From Candidatus Pacearchaeota archaeon (lineage in GTDB: Archaea; Nanoarchaeota; Nanoarchaeia; Pacearchaeales; GW2011-AR1): 35,114 bases of DNA. The DNA lies in NCBI GenBank assembly GCA_002690445.1, contig NZER01000375.1, positions 1 to 35,114 of the forward strand. Direction: 5' to 3'. The notes beneath the pieces are model-generated. The model had not been told where the DNA came from. It saw only the letters and a program-made list of their open reading frames with translations, and did not search any database. The position numbers were made by a program, and so were the translations under genes. Positions 20,315 to 28,779 of this stretch are shown here, piece by piece; positions within the stretch are counted from its first letter, which is position 1; each line of letters begins with the position of its first letter.

Positions 20315-20536
20315 ATGTGCTGCAAGGCCCAGCGGGACAAGGTGCTGTGGGAGTTGGCGCTAGATATCCTGTACACAGATGCGATGTACCAGCAGATTTC
20401 CGAGTTGCCAGAGAACGATGTGTACCGTGAAGGCGTGGTTAATGGGGTGCAACTCGTTGGGAACTGGATTCAGACAGCACTTGAGGAGGCTGGCATCGAG
20501 CCCTTCGCAAGGAAGGGCGAGCGGCCTAGCACCTAG
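20315..20536 (+). CDS. Last rightward gene, small helical protein
   Basis: 73 residues from ATG 20315, without a good ribosome binding site; the same frame is open back to 20270. It contains CCKAQRDKVLWELALDILY and VNGVQLVGNWIQTALEEAG and is mostly helical. The poor start supports the view that it continues the 20162 ORF past its TAA. A dispersed palindrome encodes its C-terminus. Confidence 0.55.
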   Translation: MCCKAQRDKVLWELALDILYTDAMYQQISELPENDVYREGVVNGVQLVGNWIQTALEEAGIEPFARKGERPST

Positions 20537-20560
20537 CTCCCAGTCCTTCTTAGGAAGGGC
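20500..20560. terminator. Convergent hairpin pair between early and late operons
   Basis: Hairpin GCCCTTC-GCAAG-GAAGGGC (20500-20518) and hairpin GTCCTTC-TTAG-GAAGGGC (20543-20560, with one T-G pair). The second contains the stop codon of the leftward gene ending at 20550. They lie where both operons end. No T-runs, so if they terminate transcription they do so by an atypical or factor-assisted route. Confidence 0.45.
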
Positions 20561-20792
20561 CAGCGTTGTACTTCCGAACCGCCTTTAGCCCCTCTTTAAG
20601 CAGGTCCTCCAGGTACTCCGGCACGTTCACGTCTATGGTGATCTCGAACACGTACTGCGCCGGCGGGGACATGGCCGCCAGATACAGGCCCACCAACGCT
20701 ATCGCCACCCCAGCAACGTTCAGAACGGTATCAGCCACTCGCAAAGAGGCGTGTTTCACCCCCGTGAGTAGCAAACTACCTAAGAATCCCAA
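20550..20792 (-). CDS. Small membrane protein, last gene of the late operon
   Basis: 80 residues, opening at TTG 20792 (GTG 20759 possible). One transmembrane helix (TVLNVAGVAIALVGLYLAAM), followed by ITIDVNVPEYLEDLLKEGLKA, an amphipathic tail. It lies after the spanin-like gene, so a lysis-related role (holin or antiholin) is possible. Confidence 0.6.
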   Translation of the reverse strand: MGFLGSLLLTGVKHASLRVADTVLNVAGVAIALVGLYLAAMSPPAQYVFEITIDVNVPEYLEDLLKEGLKAVRKYNAGPS

Positions 20793-20848
20793 ACTTCGCT
20801 GTACGTGGCGCTGGGGGTGCCTTCAGGTGGATTCCTATGTCCTGCCAT
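20780..20848 (-). CDS. Possible 22-residue ORF
   Basis: ATG 20848 inside the end of the spanin-like gene, TAG at 20782-20780. MAGHRNPPEGTPSATYSEV is hydrophilic. Overlaps on both sides hint at coupling, but evidence is slight. Confidence 0.25.
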   Translation of the reverse strand: MAGHRNPPEGTPSATYSEVWDS

Positions 20849-21101
20849 GTCTTAGTTTAGCCACCTCTAGTTGGGCGGCTAGCCTGTCCTCCTCGGCTCG
20901 GCGACGAAGGGTGCTTTCTCTCTCCAGGTTCTTGTTGCATTCCCTCAGCTTAGTCTCTAGCAGGGACACCCTAGTGCGCAGGGCGGCCAGGGACAGTTCA
21001 ACCTCCGTCCCGTCGGCCTTAGACCGCAGCGTTAGGGCAGCAAAGAGCAGGGTGCCTGCGGTAAGCAGTAGTGCGGCTAGGGAGACCGCAAGTGCTTCCA
21101 T
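20835..21101 (-). CDS. Rz-like inner-membrane spanin candidate
   Basis: 88 residues from ATG 21101, with GGAG five bases upstream; the longer open frame is not needed. One N-terminal membrane helix (LAVSLAALLLTAGTLLFAAL) is followed by a long charged coiled coil (LRTRVSLLETKLRECNKNLE, RRRAEEDRLAAQLEVAKL). That is the layout of i-spanins, which disrupt the outer envelope during lysis. No outer-membrane lipoprotein partner (lipobox) was found, so a generic membrane-anchored coiled coil is the alternative. Confidence 0.6.
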   Translation of the reverse strand: MEALAVSLAALLLTAGTLLFAALTLRSKADGTEVELSLAALRTRVSLLETKLRECNKNLERESTLRRRAEEDRLAAQLEVAKLRHGRT

Positions 21102-21471
21102 CTTCTCTCCAAGTAGGGCTTTATGATCGCCAGTTCGTGGATAACCGCTGCGGCCCCAGCCACTGGCAGCACCATTAGAACGCGAGAGCCCGCGAACGTG
21201 TTGTCGAACAGGTGGAACACAGCCCCAGCGAATCCAACGAGCAGGACGAACTGCTGAAGGGCCAGGAGCCCAACGTGCCATCCGTCTCGTCGCCTTAGAT
21301 ATAGAGCCCCTGCTGCCATCACAGCACCCAGCACCATGAGCCAGCCCCTCTCAACGTAGATGTTCCAAGCGACACCGCCGTGGGCGTCCGCTCCGGTTGG
21401 CGGGTCAACCAAAACGTGGATGCCCCACCAGAGGACAGAAACAGAACGCGCCCCAGCAATATCGCCATCAT
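21077..21471 (-). CDS. Multi-span membrane protein, holin candidate, with an apparent one-base deletion
   Basis: The uninterrupted frame from TTG 21412 gives 111 residues. Upstream the sequence stays coding-like (SVLWWGIHVLVDPPTG) but lacks a start. Restoring one C in the CC at 21433-21434 joins it to ATG 21471, giving MMAILLGRVLFLSLWWGIHV and about 131 residues with three or four membrane helices. Position before the spanin-like gene fits a holin. Either the sequence has a base error or the gene starts at TTG 21412. Confidence 0.6.
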
Positions 21472-21506
21472 CGGTTATTCATTAGTAGATTATCGCCTTT
21501 GGGGTG

Positions 21507-21980
21507 TTACAGGGCTGGTCGCGGCAGTCCAGTAGGCCAAGCAGCTTTTAGTGCTGTTGGGTTAGTGTGGATCGACAGGTCGAAGGTCTGCGGGATGTCC
21601 CGTAGCACCTGCTTCTCGGCGGCTATCTGTGCCTGAAGCGCTGCATCTCTCGCCTCAAAGGCTTTCATAAACTCTGTGTCCTTCTCCTTGAGCTTGTCGT
21701 TTCTGACGGCTCTTATGCGATCCATGTGAATACCGCGAGCCTTGGGCATGTTGACCTCTATCTTGTTCTTCCACTCCCACGCGTTGCGGTAGGTGCGATC
21801 CGTTGGCACAGCGGGCTCGTCCACGATCTCAAACGGCGTTCCCGTAGGGATGCTACGGGCTGCCACCCGCGTTAGTAGCTCATCCTCAGTCTCGCCTTTA
21901 GGCCGTAGCCTGTCGCCATAGGCAGGGTGAACGACGCACATTTCGCCATTGGCATCGGTGTAGATAATCTTCTTAGTCAT
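21507..21980 (-). CDS. Probable tail fibre accessory/assembly protein
   Basis: 157 residues, starting on the stop of the tail fibre gene (ATGA). An N-terminal beta part (MTKKIIYTDANGEMCVVHP) with GTPFEIVDEPAVPTDRTYRNAWEW precedes a helical C-terminal half (KLKEKDTEFMKAFEARDAAL, QAQIAAEKQVLRDI). The arrangement resembles small phage proteins that sit directly after tail fibres and act in their assembly. Family assignment is by pattern only. Confidence 0.65.
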   Translation of the reverse strand: MTKKIIYTDANGEMCVVHPAYGDRLRPKGETEDELLTRVAARSIPTGTPFEIVDEPAVPTDRTYRNAWEWKNKIEVNMPKARGIHMDRIRAVRNDKLKEKDTEFMKAFEARDAALQAQIAAEKQVLRDIPQTFDLSIHTNPTALKAAWPTGLPRPAL

Positions 21981-23668
21981 TACTGGTCTCCGTATATCGC
22001 TGTAGCTGTGGCTCTATCCGCCATGTTCGTCTCTGTGTCCGTAATGCGCAACCTCACAGACCCTACGGCGGCGTCGCTGGTATTCGTTGCATGCGTGCCA
22101 GAGAATTCGTCAACCGCTGTAACAGGGGAGTAGTTGGTGCTGCTGAAATTTGTGGTGAAATTAATGGTTCTGTCCCCCGTGTCTGTATCCGTCACAGAGG
22201 CTACGTTATAGCTGCCCGCGTCAAGGGAACCGGAGTTTGCTATTCGGCAGAACACCTTTGCCACGCCGGGGGAGTGCTTGATGAGGTCAGGGGGTAGATA
22301 GGTGTTCTCATTAGTCTCCGCCTCTATGGCCGCCTGGGTGGCCTGTGAGACCCCACCCCCTGTCTGGAACGTAGGCGCTGCGCCAACGCCGTTGCTTGTC
22401 AACACCTGCCCCGCCGTGCCCACCGCGACTGCTGCGGGCGCAGCGTTAGCGTCCCACGTGATAAGCTCCCCGTCCGTCCCGTTGGCGAGGTCGGCTACGT
22501 CCACGTTAGAGAGTGAGTTGCCCGTCCCGTTGGCGTCGAAGGTCTTGTTGGTGAGAGTGGCAGTAGCAGCGTCGTAATAAGCGGTTAGATTATCGACAGT
22601 GATTTTCTTACCAACGCCCCCATCATTGATGAACACTTCATCTGTGCTTGCGGGGGTTGCAGATAATGCGGTGAAGTTCTCAGGGTTGAGAAGCTCGACG
22701 GCGTTGATCTTCTTGAATGTCCCCGCATCGCTGATGAGTAGCTCATCCGTCTCGGCAGGCCCAGCGCTTAGCTCGGAATGCCCCGTGATGATGCCGATTT
22801 CAATCTCGGATGCGCCCACGTTGGACAGGGAGTTGCCCGTGCCGCTGGCGTCATAGGTCTTGTTGGTAAACGTGTCGGTCGTCGCCTTGCCAACAAGCGT
22901 GTCAGTGCCCGCAGGAACGGTGTGGGTGTTCAGGGTCCCAAGGTTCACGATGTTATTGGAGTTGAAGTCCGCCTGAGTGGCATTTAGCGCGTACTCCGCA
23001 GTATCGTTCACCGACAACTCAAATGCCGCGCCTGTCGGTACGTTCAGGTGCAGCTGGTTCGTGCCGTCGGCGTCTCGACCGATGGAGTAGTCGCCTGCTG
23101 TAACTGCAACGCCCGTGCCCCACACTAGCTGGCTATGAGTCACCAGGTCGCCGGTGCCCACCACGCGGGTGTTTATCACCATGTCGGTCCCGTCGTAGTC
23201 TATGTCGGCATCGCCACCTGTGCCCAGCGTGAGATTTACGCTGTCGTTCAGGGTAATGTCCGCGGTGAACGTCTGGGCCAGACCCAGCACGGCTAGGGTG
23301 TCCGTGCCGGTAATGAGAGGCAGGGTGAGAGTCCGGTTGGCCGTAATCGCTGCGGGGAGGATGTCGTAGACGAAGGTGTCAGCGGGGTTCCGAATCTTCA
23401 GGGTCGCCGTCTCTATCTCTCGCAGCTGCACGTCAGTCTGATACCGTGCCCACAGAATCGTGGTGCCGGAGGTTATGCGGACGTCGTACACGCCTTCAGC
23501 AACAGAGGCCGTGGCCCAGTAGCCGCTGGCGTTGGTGGTAGTCGTGGCCGTTGCAGAGCCGGTTCCAGTTGTTTCGTCGGCTCCAGTGGCGACGGTGAAC
23601 ACCGCGACGTCGGCGGCGTTGATGCCCACCCCAGCGGCGGTGTGTAGGTATCCTGATAGGTTTGGCAT
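21980..23668 (-). CDS. Tail fibre / receptor-binding protein
   Basis: 562 residues. The N-terminal part (about 1-75: SGYLHTAAGVGINAADVAVF, ASGYWATASVAEGVYDVRI) looks like a carboxypeptidase-regulatory-like beta domain. A long Thr/Ala/Asn/Gly-rich shaft follows, with repeated elements such as TLTNKTFDANGTGNSLSNV and TFTNKTYDASGTGNSLSNV, typical of trimeric fibres. The C-terminal 120 residues (VFCRIANSGSLDAGSYNVAS, INFTTNFSSTNYSPV) form a separate head that would contact the host. Cell-surface binding is inferred from composition and place. Confidence 0.8.
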   Translation of the reverse strand: MPNLSGYLHTAAGVGINAADVAVFTVATGADETTGTGSATATTTTNASGYWATASVAEGVYDVRITSGTTILWARYQTDVQLREIETATLKIRNPADTFVYDILPAAITANRTLTLPLITGTDTLAVLGLAQTFTADITLNDSVNLTLGTGGDADIDYDGTDMVINTRVVGTGDLVTHSQLVWGTGVAVTAGDYSIGRDADGTNQLHLNVPTGAAFELSVNDTAEYALNATQADFNSNNIVNLGTLNTHTVPAGTDTLVGKATTDTFTNKTYDASGTGNSLSNVGASEIEIGIITGHSELSAGPAETDELLISDAGTFKKINAVELLNPENFTALSATPASTDEVFINDGGVGKKITVDNLTAYYDAATATLTNKTFDANGTGNSLSNVDVADLANGTDGELITWDANAAPAAVAVGTAGQVLTSNGVGAAPTFQTGGGVSQATQAAIEAETNENTYLPPDLIKHSPGVAKVFCRIANSGSLDAGSYNVASVTDTDTGDRTINFTTNFSSTNYSPVTAVDEFSGTHATNTSDAAVGSVRLRITDTETNMADRATATAIYGDQ

Positions 23669-23671
23669 TGG

Positions 23672-24070
23672 CTACTCCTGCATCTGGCTATGGTCTCGGT
23701 ACTGCAACGCCTCCTCGACGTAGTGCCGTGGGTTTCTCATCAGGTCGTCCTCGTCAATGAATATCAGCGTGAGCCCCTGACCCGCTAGTTGGGCCCGTGC
23801 GATTCTGTCTCTAGCGATTACCTCTGGCCCAAGACCGTAATGCCAGTAGACTCCCTGGACATTGATGGCCAGGTCCGGCGGATCGTAGAATAGGAAGTCG
23901 ATAATGACGCCACCCCTCTGTATCCGGCCTCCCATGAGCGGCGACTGGTACGTGAAGTGCTCCCCGTCCCGTTTGCCCAATCGGGCAAGCTCTCGGTACA
24001 CCAGCCACTCCGGTAGAGAGCCAAGCCACCAGTCGGGAACATGTAAGTTACTTGCAACCTGAGTCGTCAT
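23672..24070 (-). CDS. Vsr/MutH-like restriction-endonuclease-fold protein among tail genes
   Basis: 132 residues from ATG 24070, overlapping the upstream gene. E27 lies in a helix (EWLVYREL), D58 in RGGVIIDFLFYDPP, then LAINVQGVYWHYG, and a later helix-strand (RDRIARAQLAGQGLTLIFID). This is the core order of PD-(D/E)XK folds of the Vsr/DUF559 sort. The usual E-x-K is replaced by Q72-G73, so activity is doubtful. It may be a virion-associated nuclease or a folded relic. Confidence 0.6.
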   Translation of the reverse strand: MTTQVASNLHVPDWWLGSLPEWLVYRELARLGKRDGEHFTYQSPLMGGRIQRGGVIIDFLFYDPPDLAINVQGVYWHYGLGPEVIARDRIARAQLAGQGLTLIFIDEDDLMRNPRHYVEEALQYRDHSQMQE

Positions 24071-24363
24071 CTCAGCAACATCACCCAGTCCACTTTGTCA
24101 TTGTTACTTGCGGCGTCCACGTAGAGCACTGTTCGGGAGATGCTGCCGCCCTCAGAGGCAAATGGAAGGGCCTTCCCCACGTCAGTCTTGCTCAGGCTGA
24201 GGCCAACGGTGGAGGACACATCGCTGAGACCAAAGTAGACATCGCCGTTGTTGCCCTCATGCGGCTTTATCATCATCCAGGCCACGTCGCCCGCTGTGGA
24301 GTCAATCTGAACAGCGGTTCCCGCCGACGGTACGTTCGTCGTCCCAATCGCTAGGGTAGCCAT
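24067..24363 (-). CDS. Small beta-rich virion protein
   Basis: 98 residues from ATG 24363, overlapping the TAA of the gene before it; the longer frame from 24417 is unlikely. ATLAIGTTNVPSAGTAVQID, YFGLSDVSSTVGLSLSKT and SRTVLYVDAASNNDKVDW suggest a compact beta sandwich, as in small tail or fibre-cap proteins. Unknown function. Confidence 0.65.
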   Translation of the reverse strand: MATLAIGTTNVPSAGTAVQIDSTAGDVAWMMIKPHEGNNGDVYFGLSDVSSTVGLSLSKTDVGKALPFASEGGSISRTVLYVDAASNNDKVDWVMLLR

Positions 24364-26267
24364 TAGACTTCCACGAACACCAGGCGTATGTCGCCCTTCC
24401 ACTCGTTGCCCGACCATTCCAGGCCCTCGGCGCCCTTAACCTTCACGTAATAGTTGTAAGGGTTACTGGTTCCAGCATCGTCGGCGTCCCTGCTCCGGTG
24501 CGTGTACTCCACGCTTGTCGGGCTCTCCACCGCGCTGCGCAGGTTCTCGAACTGCTCCTCCATGCTGGCACCGCCATAGCCCTCCTCCAGTCGTATGGTG
24601 ACAAAGTGTATCCACTTCGCCGGGTCGGTCTTGTCGTACTCCAGCGCCACCTCTCTGACGTCAGCCTTGTTCGTCGTGGTGCTGCCCCGGGCATGGTCAA
24701 CCCTGACCTGAAAGTCTCGAAAGGCTGTACCTGTTGGGGTAGTGCTATCGGGGAAGTCGTAACTGGTGACCCCGTCGCTGGTGATAGCGGTGAGTGCAGT
24801 CCAGCCGCCGCTGTTGATTTGGTAATACGGAGTAATCGTCTCATCGGAACTCGCGCCCGCTACGTCAACCAGAAGGCGATAGGCCGTCTTGTTCACCTCC
24901 GACTGCCCCGCATTGAAGATGGGGTAGTCCGTTCGTGCCGAGGCCGCATATGCGTAGTCGCTGACCTGGTCAGGGTTGGTGATGTCCCGCTGTAGCTGAA
25001 TCCAGTGAATCCGCATGTTCTGACCAAACCAAAGCCGGTACTCTCCGTAGGCGTTGGACACGAACATGAAGTCAATTGACCAGTCGGTAGACCCCGAAAT
25101 CCACGGGGCCATCCATCCCATTCCGTCCCAGGCCAGAATCGAACTGTACCCAGTAGAGTTAGGAACGGCGGCGGTCAGGTGCCCACCACCGGCCAGGTCA
25201 CCGAAGGCCGAGCCACTATAGACGGTACGGGCCACCGCAGAGGTGCCGTCAACAGCGGCCAAAAGGTCGTTGTGGCTTGCCGCTAGCTCAATAATGACAC
25301 CGCGGTAATCTGACGGTAGGCCGTGATCTCGGTCAGGCCCCATGGTAGTAACAATAGTGGTCTCGCCCGCTCTACGCCGATAGATACCGAGACCCGCAGG
25401 GATAAACAGGCTATCCCACCATCGGACTGAGCCAACCCCGTTATCTGGATGTGTTGGCAACTCCGGCTGGGTCTTCACCCACTTGGCATTGGCCGCATCG
25501 TGAGCGTATAGACCAACGGTGGTCATGCAGTGCAGGATTTCCTCTCCCGCTGCGTCTCGGTCTATAAGCAGGTCTGTTACCGAATCGTCTGGCAGCGGCA
25601 ACTGAGCGTCGTCCGTCCAGGTGGGCGTCCCCCCAATGGTGAGGTCGGTTGCGAACTTCAGTTGGCCCGTGTTGTCGATACCCCAAAGGCGCCCGTCCCA
25701 GGACTCTAGATACTGGATGTCGTCGGTCTCGTCCTCAAAGGTGGAGCCGTCTGCGGTACGGGTATAGTGGGTCTTACAGGCCCAGACAGCGTAGACTGTG
25801 CCACCGACCCTGGCGGTAATGGCGTCGGTCGCCGCAGCGGGCAACGCCGCTAGGGACGACCCCCAGTCGTCGCTAGTGTTGGTGTAGCCGTAGATATTGA
25901 CGCCGTGCGGCACGTACAGGACACTACTGAGTTCGGCAGGAGGGCCGAGATTGTAGACCCCCGCTACGGCGGAGGCCGTTGTGGTCGCCAAGGGTGCAGG
26001 AACCAGGTGTTTCTTGCCGCGTAGATTCGCGGTAGACCACCAGACGCGGTTGATGTCGGTGGACTCGTCCATCCTCTCAATGCCCATGCCGCCGCGCAGG
26101 TCAGACCAGGACACGATGGAGCGGTTCGGATGGCTGTCCTTGGTCGTGTCGCCAATAACCACCTTCCCCGGAGGCCTGGTTAGGCTAGCCCGAATCGGCG
26201 GCAGAATCTTATATCGCAGCCCATTCAGCCAGATTTCATCCGGCTCTAGCTCTACTCGTCCTGGCAT
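24363..26267 (-). CDS. Large beta-propeller-like virion protein
   Basis: 634 residues from ATG 26267, one base after the gene upstream. The middle (about 110-420) has recurring blade-like patterns (YLESWDGRLWGIDNTGQLKF, LYAHDAANAKWVKTQPELP, NDLLAAVDGTSAVARTVYSG), then a jelly-roll-like part (ITPYYQINSGGWTALTAI). Such proteins are common adhesin or tail-tube-tip components in environmental phages. No catalytic residues identified. Likely a structural or glycan-binding tail protein. Confidence 0.7.
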   Translation of the reverse strand: MPGRVELEPDEIWLNGLRYKILPPIRASLTRPPGKVVIGDTTKDSHPNRSIVSWSDLRGGMGIERMDESTDINRVWWSTANLRGKKHLVPAPLATTTASAVAGVYNLGPPAELSSVLYVPHGVNIYGYTNTSDDWGSSLAALPAAATDAITARVGGTVYAVWACKTHYTRTADGSTFEDETDDIQYLESWDGRLWGIDNTGQLKFATDLTIGGTPTWTDDAQLPLPDDSVTDLLIDRDAAGEEILHCMTTVGLYAHDAANAKWVKTQPELPTHPDNGVGSVRWWDSLFIPAGLGIYRRRAGETTIVTTMGPDRDHGLPSDYRGVIIELAASHNDLLAAVDGTSAVARTVYSGSAFGDLAGGGHLTAAVPNSTGYSSILAWDGMGWMAPWISGSTDWSIDFMFVSNAYGEYRLWFGQNMRIHWIQLQRDITNPDQVSDYAYAASARTDYPIFNAGQSEVNKTAYRLLVDVAGASSDETITPYYQINSGGWTALTAITSDGVTSYDFPDSTTPTGTAFRDFQVRVDHARGSTTTNKADVREVALEYDKTDPAKWIHFVTIRLEEGYGGASMEEQFENLRSAVESPTSVEYTHRSRDADDAGTSNPYNYYVKVKGAEGLEWSGNEWKGDIRLVFVEV

Positions 26268-27500
26268 CTACTCTACCATCCTAGCGCCCACCAGCAGGGG
26301 CATACGCCTTTTGGCCCTATGAGCCTCATCGAACCAGAACCCCGCCTTGGGGTCCCCCTGGGACGCAAGGGCCAACGCCGTTGCATAGGCAATCACGAAG
26401 TCGTCGGGAACCTCTGTGGTGCTGGTGTCCGCTGTCAGTAGCGCAGGCTTGTCCCCGCCGCGTATCTTCAGCATCTTGTAGCCAATGGAGCTCTTGGCGC
26501 CACCGGTGAGGATCAGGTCTCTTGCGTTCCGATCCACGCTCCAAAGGTGCCCCGGAATCTGCTGCCACACAAAGCTGTCGTTGTTGACCACCCTCATGTC
26601 ATCTAGCCAGACGGTGCAGGCTCCTACGTCCTGGGTGTACCGATACCCCACCGAGATGATGGCTGTAAGGCTCTCACGCGCCGATAGAGCGACGGAAACG
26701 TGCGCCCAGGTGTCTGCGGTCAGGGCAGGGAAGGCCAGCGTCTCTAACGCGCTGGCACAGGCCGCTGTATCGTCCAGAAGGATGTGGAAGTCCGCCGCAG
26801 AGGTGGTGATGGAGGACTTGGCCCAGAACTCCAGGTGGGTGTACTTGCTGATGTCGATGGAGGTAATGGAGTCGGTTATCAGGTCGTTGGCCGACGCCCC
26901 CGCTGCGATGGTCAGTTTGAGGGACTGGCCCCCCTGCTTCCTGTCCTCGGTGTCCAACGCCTGGGTGATGTTAGCCACCGTGGTCTCATCGAAGGTCGCG
27001 CCAAAGGCGTGAATCCGCTTGGAGGCGTAGGACTCCCTATAGGACAGCTCGTAGATAACAGAGATGTTGGATGGAATAGCGAGGCGGGTGCTGCCACCAT
27101 CGGCAAACAGCGAGGTGTCCTCCACGGGGTCGTAGACCCTGCGCGTTGCCGCGCTGATGGACTGGTTAATGAAGTCGTTGATGCGGGTTGGGTGGTACTT
27201 CGCCTCCCACATCTCGTAGGTGTCGTTGGCACTGGTTCCATTGGAGATGGCAGGAGCGAGGGTGCAGTCCGTGCCGATCTGGGCGTAGTCGTCAACAGCG
27301 GTGACCTCGCCGTCGTTGTTGCCGGAGGTGAGGAGAATCCACTTCCCGTTGTGGACGTCGTTACCGCCGCGCAGCGTGTTGTCTATAAGGGAGGTGGTAT
27401 CGCCGTTGGAGGATGCGGAGGAGACGTAAAGGACGTTCGGCCCAAGGTTATACCCTATGTGTGCGCGAAGAGATTCGCGGGTTTCCGCCTGGAGTACCAT
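26268..27500 (-). CDS. Virion protein with a carbohydrate-binding-like jelly roll
   Basis: 410 residues from ATG 27500. The N-terminal 150 residues (MVLQAETRESLRAHIGYNLG, GKWILLTSGNNDGEVTAVDD) look like a particle-attachment domain. Residues about 175-310 (DRKQGGQSLKLTIAAGASAN, YTHLEFWAKSSITTSAADFH, ACTVWLDDMRVV) have the pattern of a CBM-type jelly roll that binds sugars. The C-terminal 90 residues are helical. Role: adsorption apparatus (inferred). Confidence 0.7.
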   Translation of the reverse strand: MVLQAETRESLRAHIGYNLGPNVLYVSSASSNGDTTSLIDNTLRGGNDVHNGKWILLTSGNNDGEVTAVDDYAQIGTDCTLAPAISNGTSANDTYEMWEAKYHPTRINDFINQSISAATRRVYDPVEDTSLFADGGSTRLAIPSNISVIYELSYRESYASKRIHAFGATFDETTVANITQALDTEDRKQGGQSLKLTIAAGASANDLITDSITSIDISKYTHLEFWAKSSITTSAADFHILLDDTAACASALETLAFPALTADTWAHVSVALSARESLTAIISVGYRYTQDVGACTVWLDDMRVVNNDSFVWQQIPGHLWSVDRNARDLILTGGAKSSIGYKMLKIRGGDKPALLTADTSTTEVPDDFVIAYATALALASQGDPKAGFWFDEAHRAKRRMPLLVGARMVE

Positions 27501-27515
27501 CTGTCCTCACTATCC

Positions 27516-27719
27516 CTATTCCTTGTGCTCGGTGTCCAGAACCTCTTTGAGTTCGGGAACCTCACATTCCTGTTTGCCGTTACGCAGAGCCGCCAACTGT
27601 TGCTCAAGGTCGCGGATGTGCCGCGCCTGCGCCACACTAATGAGCTTCGCGGCCACCAAAGGGTCGCTCTGCATGAGTGCTATTACGTCCTCCATGCTGA
27701 CCTGGGTGTTCTGCATCAT
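27516..27719 (-). CDS. Small helical protein in the head-tail block
   Basis: 67 residues, GGAGGAG four bases before ATG 27719. One long helix (DPLVAAKLISVAQARHIRDLEQQLAAL) and an acidic end. Function unknown; size and position would fit a tail chaperone or connector accessory. Confidence 0.65.
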   Translation of the reverse strand: MMQNTQVSMEDVIALMQSDPLVAAKLISVAQARHIRDLEQQLAALRNGKQECEVPELKEVLDTEHKE

Positions 27720-27742
27720 GCGCTCCTCCTATACCGTGGTAT

Positions 27743-28178
27743 CTAGTAGCGCTCTATAGTGAGCTTAATAATTAGGTCGTCGCCAGCTGACTCACCCGTA
27801 ATCAGGTGAAGTCCAGTGGCAGGTTCCCCGTGGCCAACGACGGAGTAACGATCGCCTCTGAGTCGCCCGTCCCTAGGTCTGCCATCGCAGGGAAGGTAAT
27901 GCGCCCAATGAACTGCGACTCGTCGGCGTGCAGAACAGCGGTGTTCGCCACGTTGTCGTTCAGGGCCGACGTCGGGGCCGTGTTGAATAGAAACAGGGTT
28001 AGCCCCGGCGTTAGAGCGGTCGTCTCGAAGAGGGCTATGGCCTTGGTGATACGCCCGGAGCCGCCAGGCTTGGACACCACCGGTCGTAGAACGCATGGGC
28101 GGCCTCACTGAACTGCCCGAATTGGATTATCTCGCCGTCTCCCTCTACGTATTGGACGCTATAAGTTGGGCCTGGCAT
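27743..28178 (-). CDS. Structural protein with two apparent one-base deletions
   Basis: No single frame covers it. ATG 28178 gives MPGPTYSVQYVEGDG... to AFYD. The centre in a second frame (PVVSKPGGSGRITKAIALFE, LNDNVANTAVLHADESQF) ends LPLDFT. The tail in a third frame is LITGESAGDDLIIKLTIERY. Restoring one C in each CC (28082-28083 and 27805-27806) joins all three into about 144 residues. The centre matches a family of small beta-rich phage structural proteins with GGSGRI and LFLF.TAPT. The gene is probably intact in the real phage. Confidence 0.65.
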
Positions 28179-28186
28179 AGTTCACC

Positions 28187-28474
28187 TCACCACCATCTAG
28201 CATGGTTATTCTCTTTACGGTACGCCAGTGAAGAGCTGATGTCTTGTAGAGACCCTCCAAGGTCTCGTCGCTGTTCAGGCGTGTGCGGCACGGGCTTCTC
28301 GCGTTTCCATCCACGCACCACGCTCTCGCGGGCTAAGTGCTCAAGCTCCTGGATGTACACGGGATCTACCATCTCGTCGTCTGTACCCATGATGAAGGCG
28401 GTCTCCGACTTACCAGAGTCGCTGTCTGTGACCTGATAGCCGTACTTGGACACCCAGAGCCCGGTTAATACCAT
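28187..28474 (-). CDS. Small late protein of unknown function
   Basis: 95 residues from ATG 28474, overlapping the preceding gene by 10 bases. MVLTGLWVSKYGYQVTDSDS is beta-like; the rest is helical and charged (ELEHLARESVVRGWKREKP). Located in the head completion region. Not recognised. Confidence 0.65.
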   Translation of the reverse strand: MVLTGLWVSKYGYQVTDSDSGKSETAFIMGTDDEMVDPVYIQELEHLARESVVRGWKREKPVPHTPEQRRDLGGSLQDISSSLAYRKENNHARWW

Positions 28475-28779
28475 CTCTCGGCGACCGCCTTCTCTCGGCC
28501 CTCAATCATGGTCAGCCGCCGTGCGATGTTGACCCGACGTGCCTTTTTGTCCGGCTTCGGGTCTGCCAACGACTTGAGGGCCTTCCGTTCTTGGTCTCGG
28601 ATTATCCGAGTCAAGTCCTCCGGATCGTGGCGCTCAGGGTGCTCAAAGTACAAGTCCTGAGTGCGCCGTGTTACCGGATGCGTGAGCCTATATTGGGACG
28701 GTGATAGCCAGACACCCATTAGGGGCGTTCGCCCTGGTAAGTCACGGATACGCGGTATCCGGCGTTCCCACCAGCCCAC
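28465..28779 (-). CDS. Small basic late protein of unknown function
   Basis: 104 residues, GTG at 28779 overlapping the preceding TAG by one base. Arg/Lys-rich and helical in its second half (DLTRIIRDQERKALKSLADP). Possibly a head-tail connector by position; not recognised. Confidence 0.65.
   Translation of the reverse strand: MGWWERRIPRIRDLPGRTPLMGVWLSPSQYRLTHPVTRRTQDLYFEHPERHDPEDLTRIIRDQERKALKSLADPKPDKKARRVNIARRLTMIEGREKAVAERWY

Noticed and set aside
24164..24176. GGAAGG-G-CCTTCC near 24164
   Set aside because: The arms are in the reverse order to the dispersed family, so it was not counted as a member.
27743..28108. 121-codon ORF reading through the shifted structural gene
   Set aside because: Only its last 20 residues look natural. 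The rest is out-of-frame sequence of the real gene, so it was replaced by the corrected three-frame reading.
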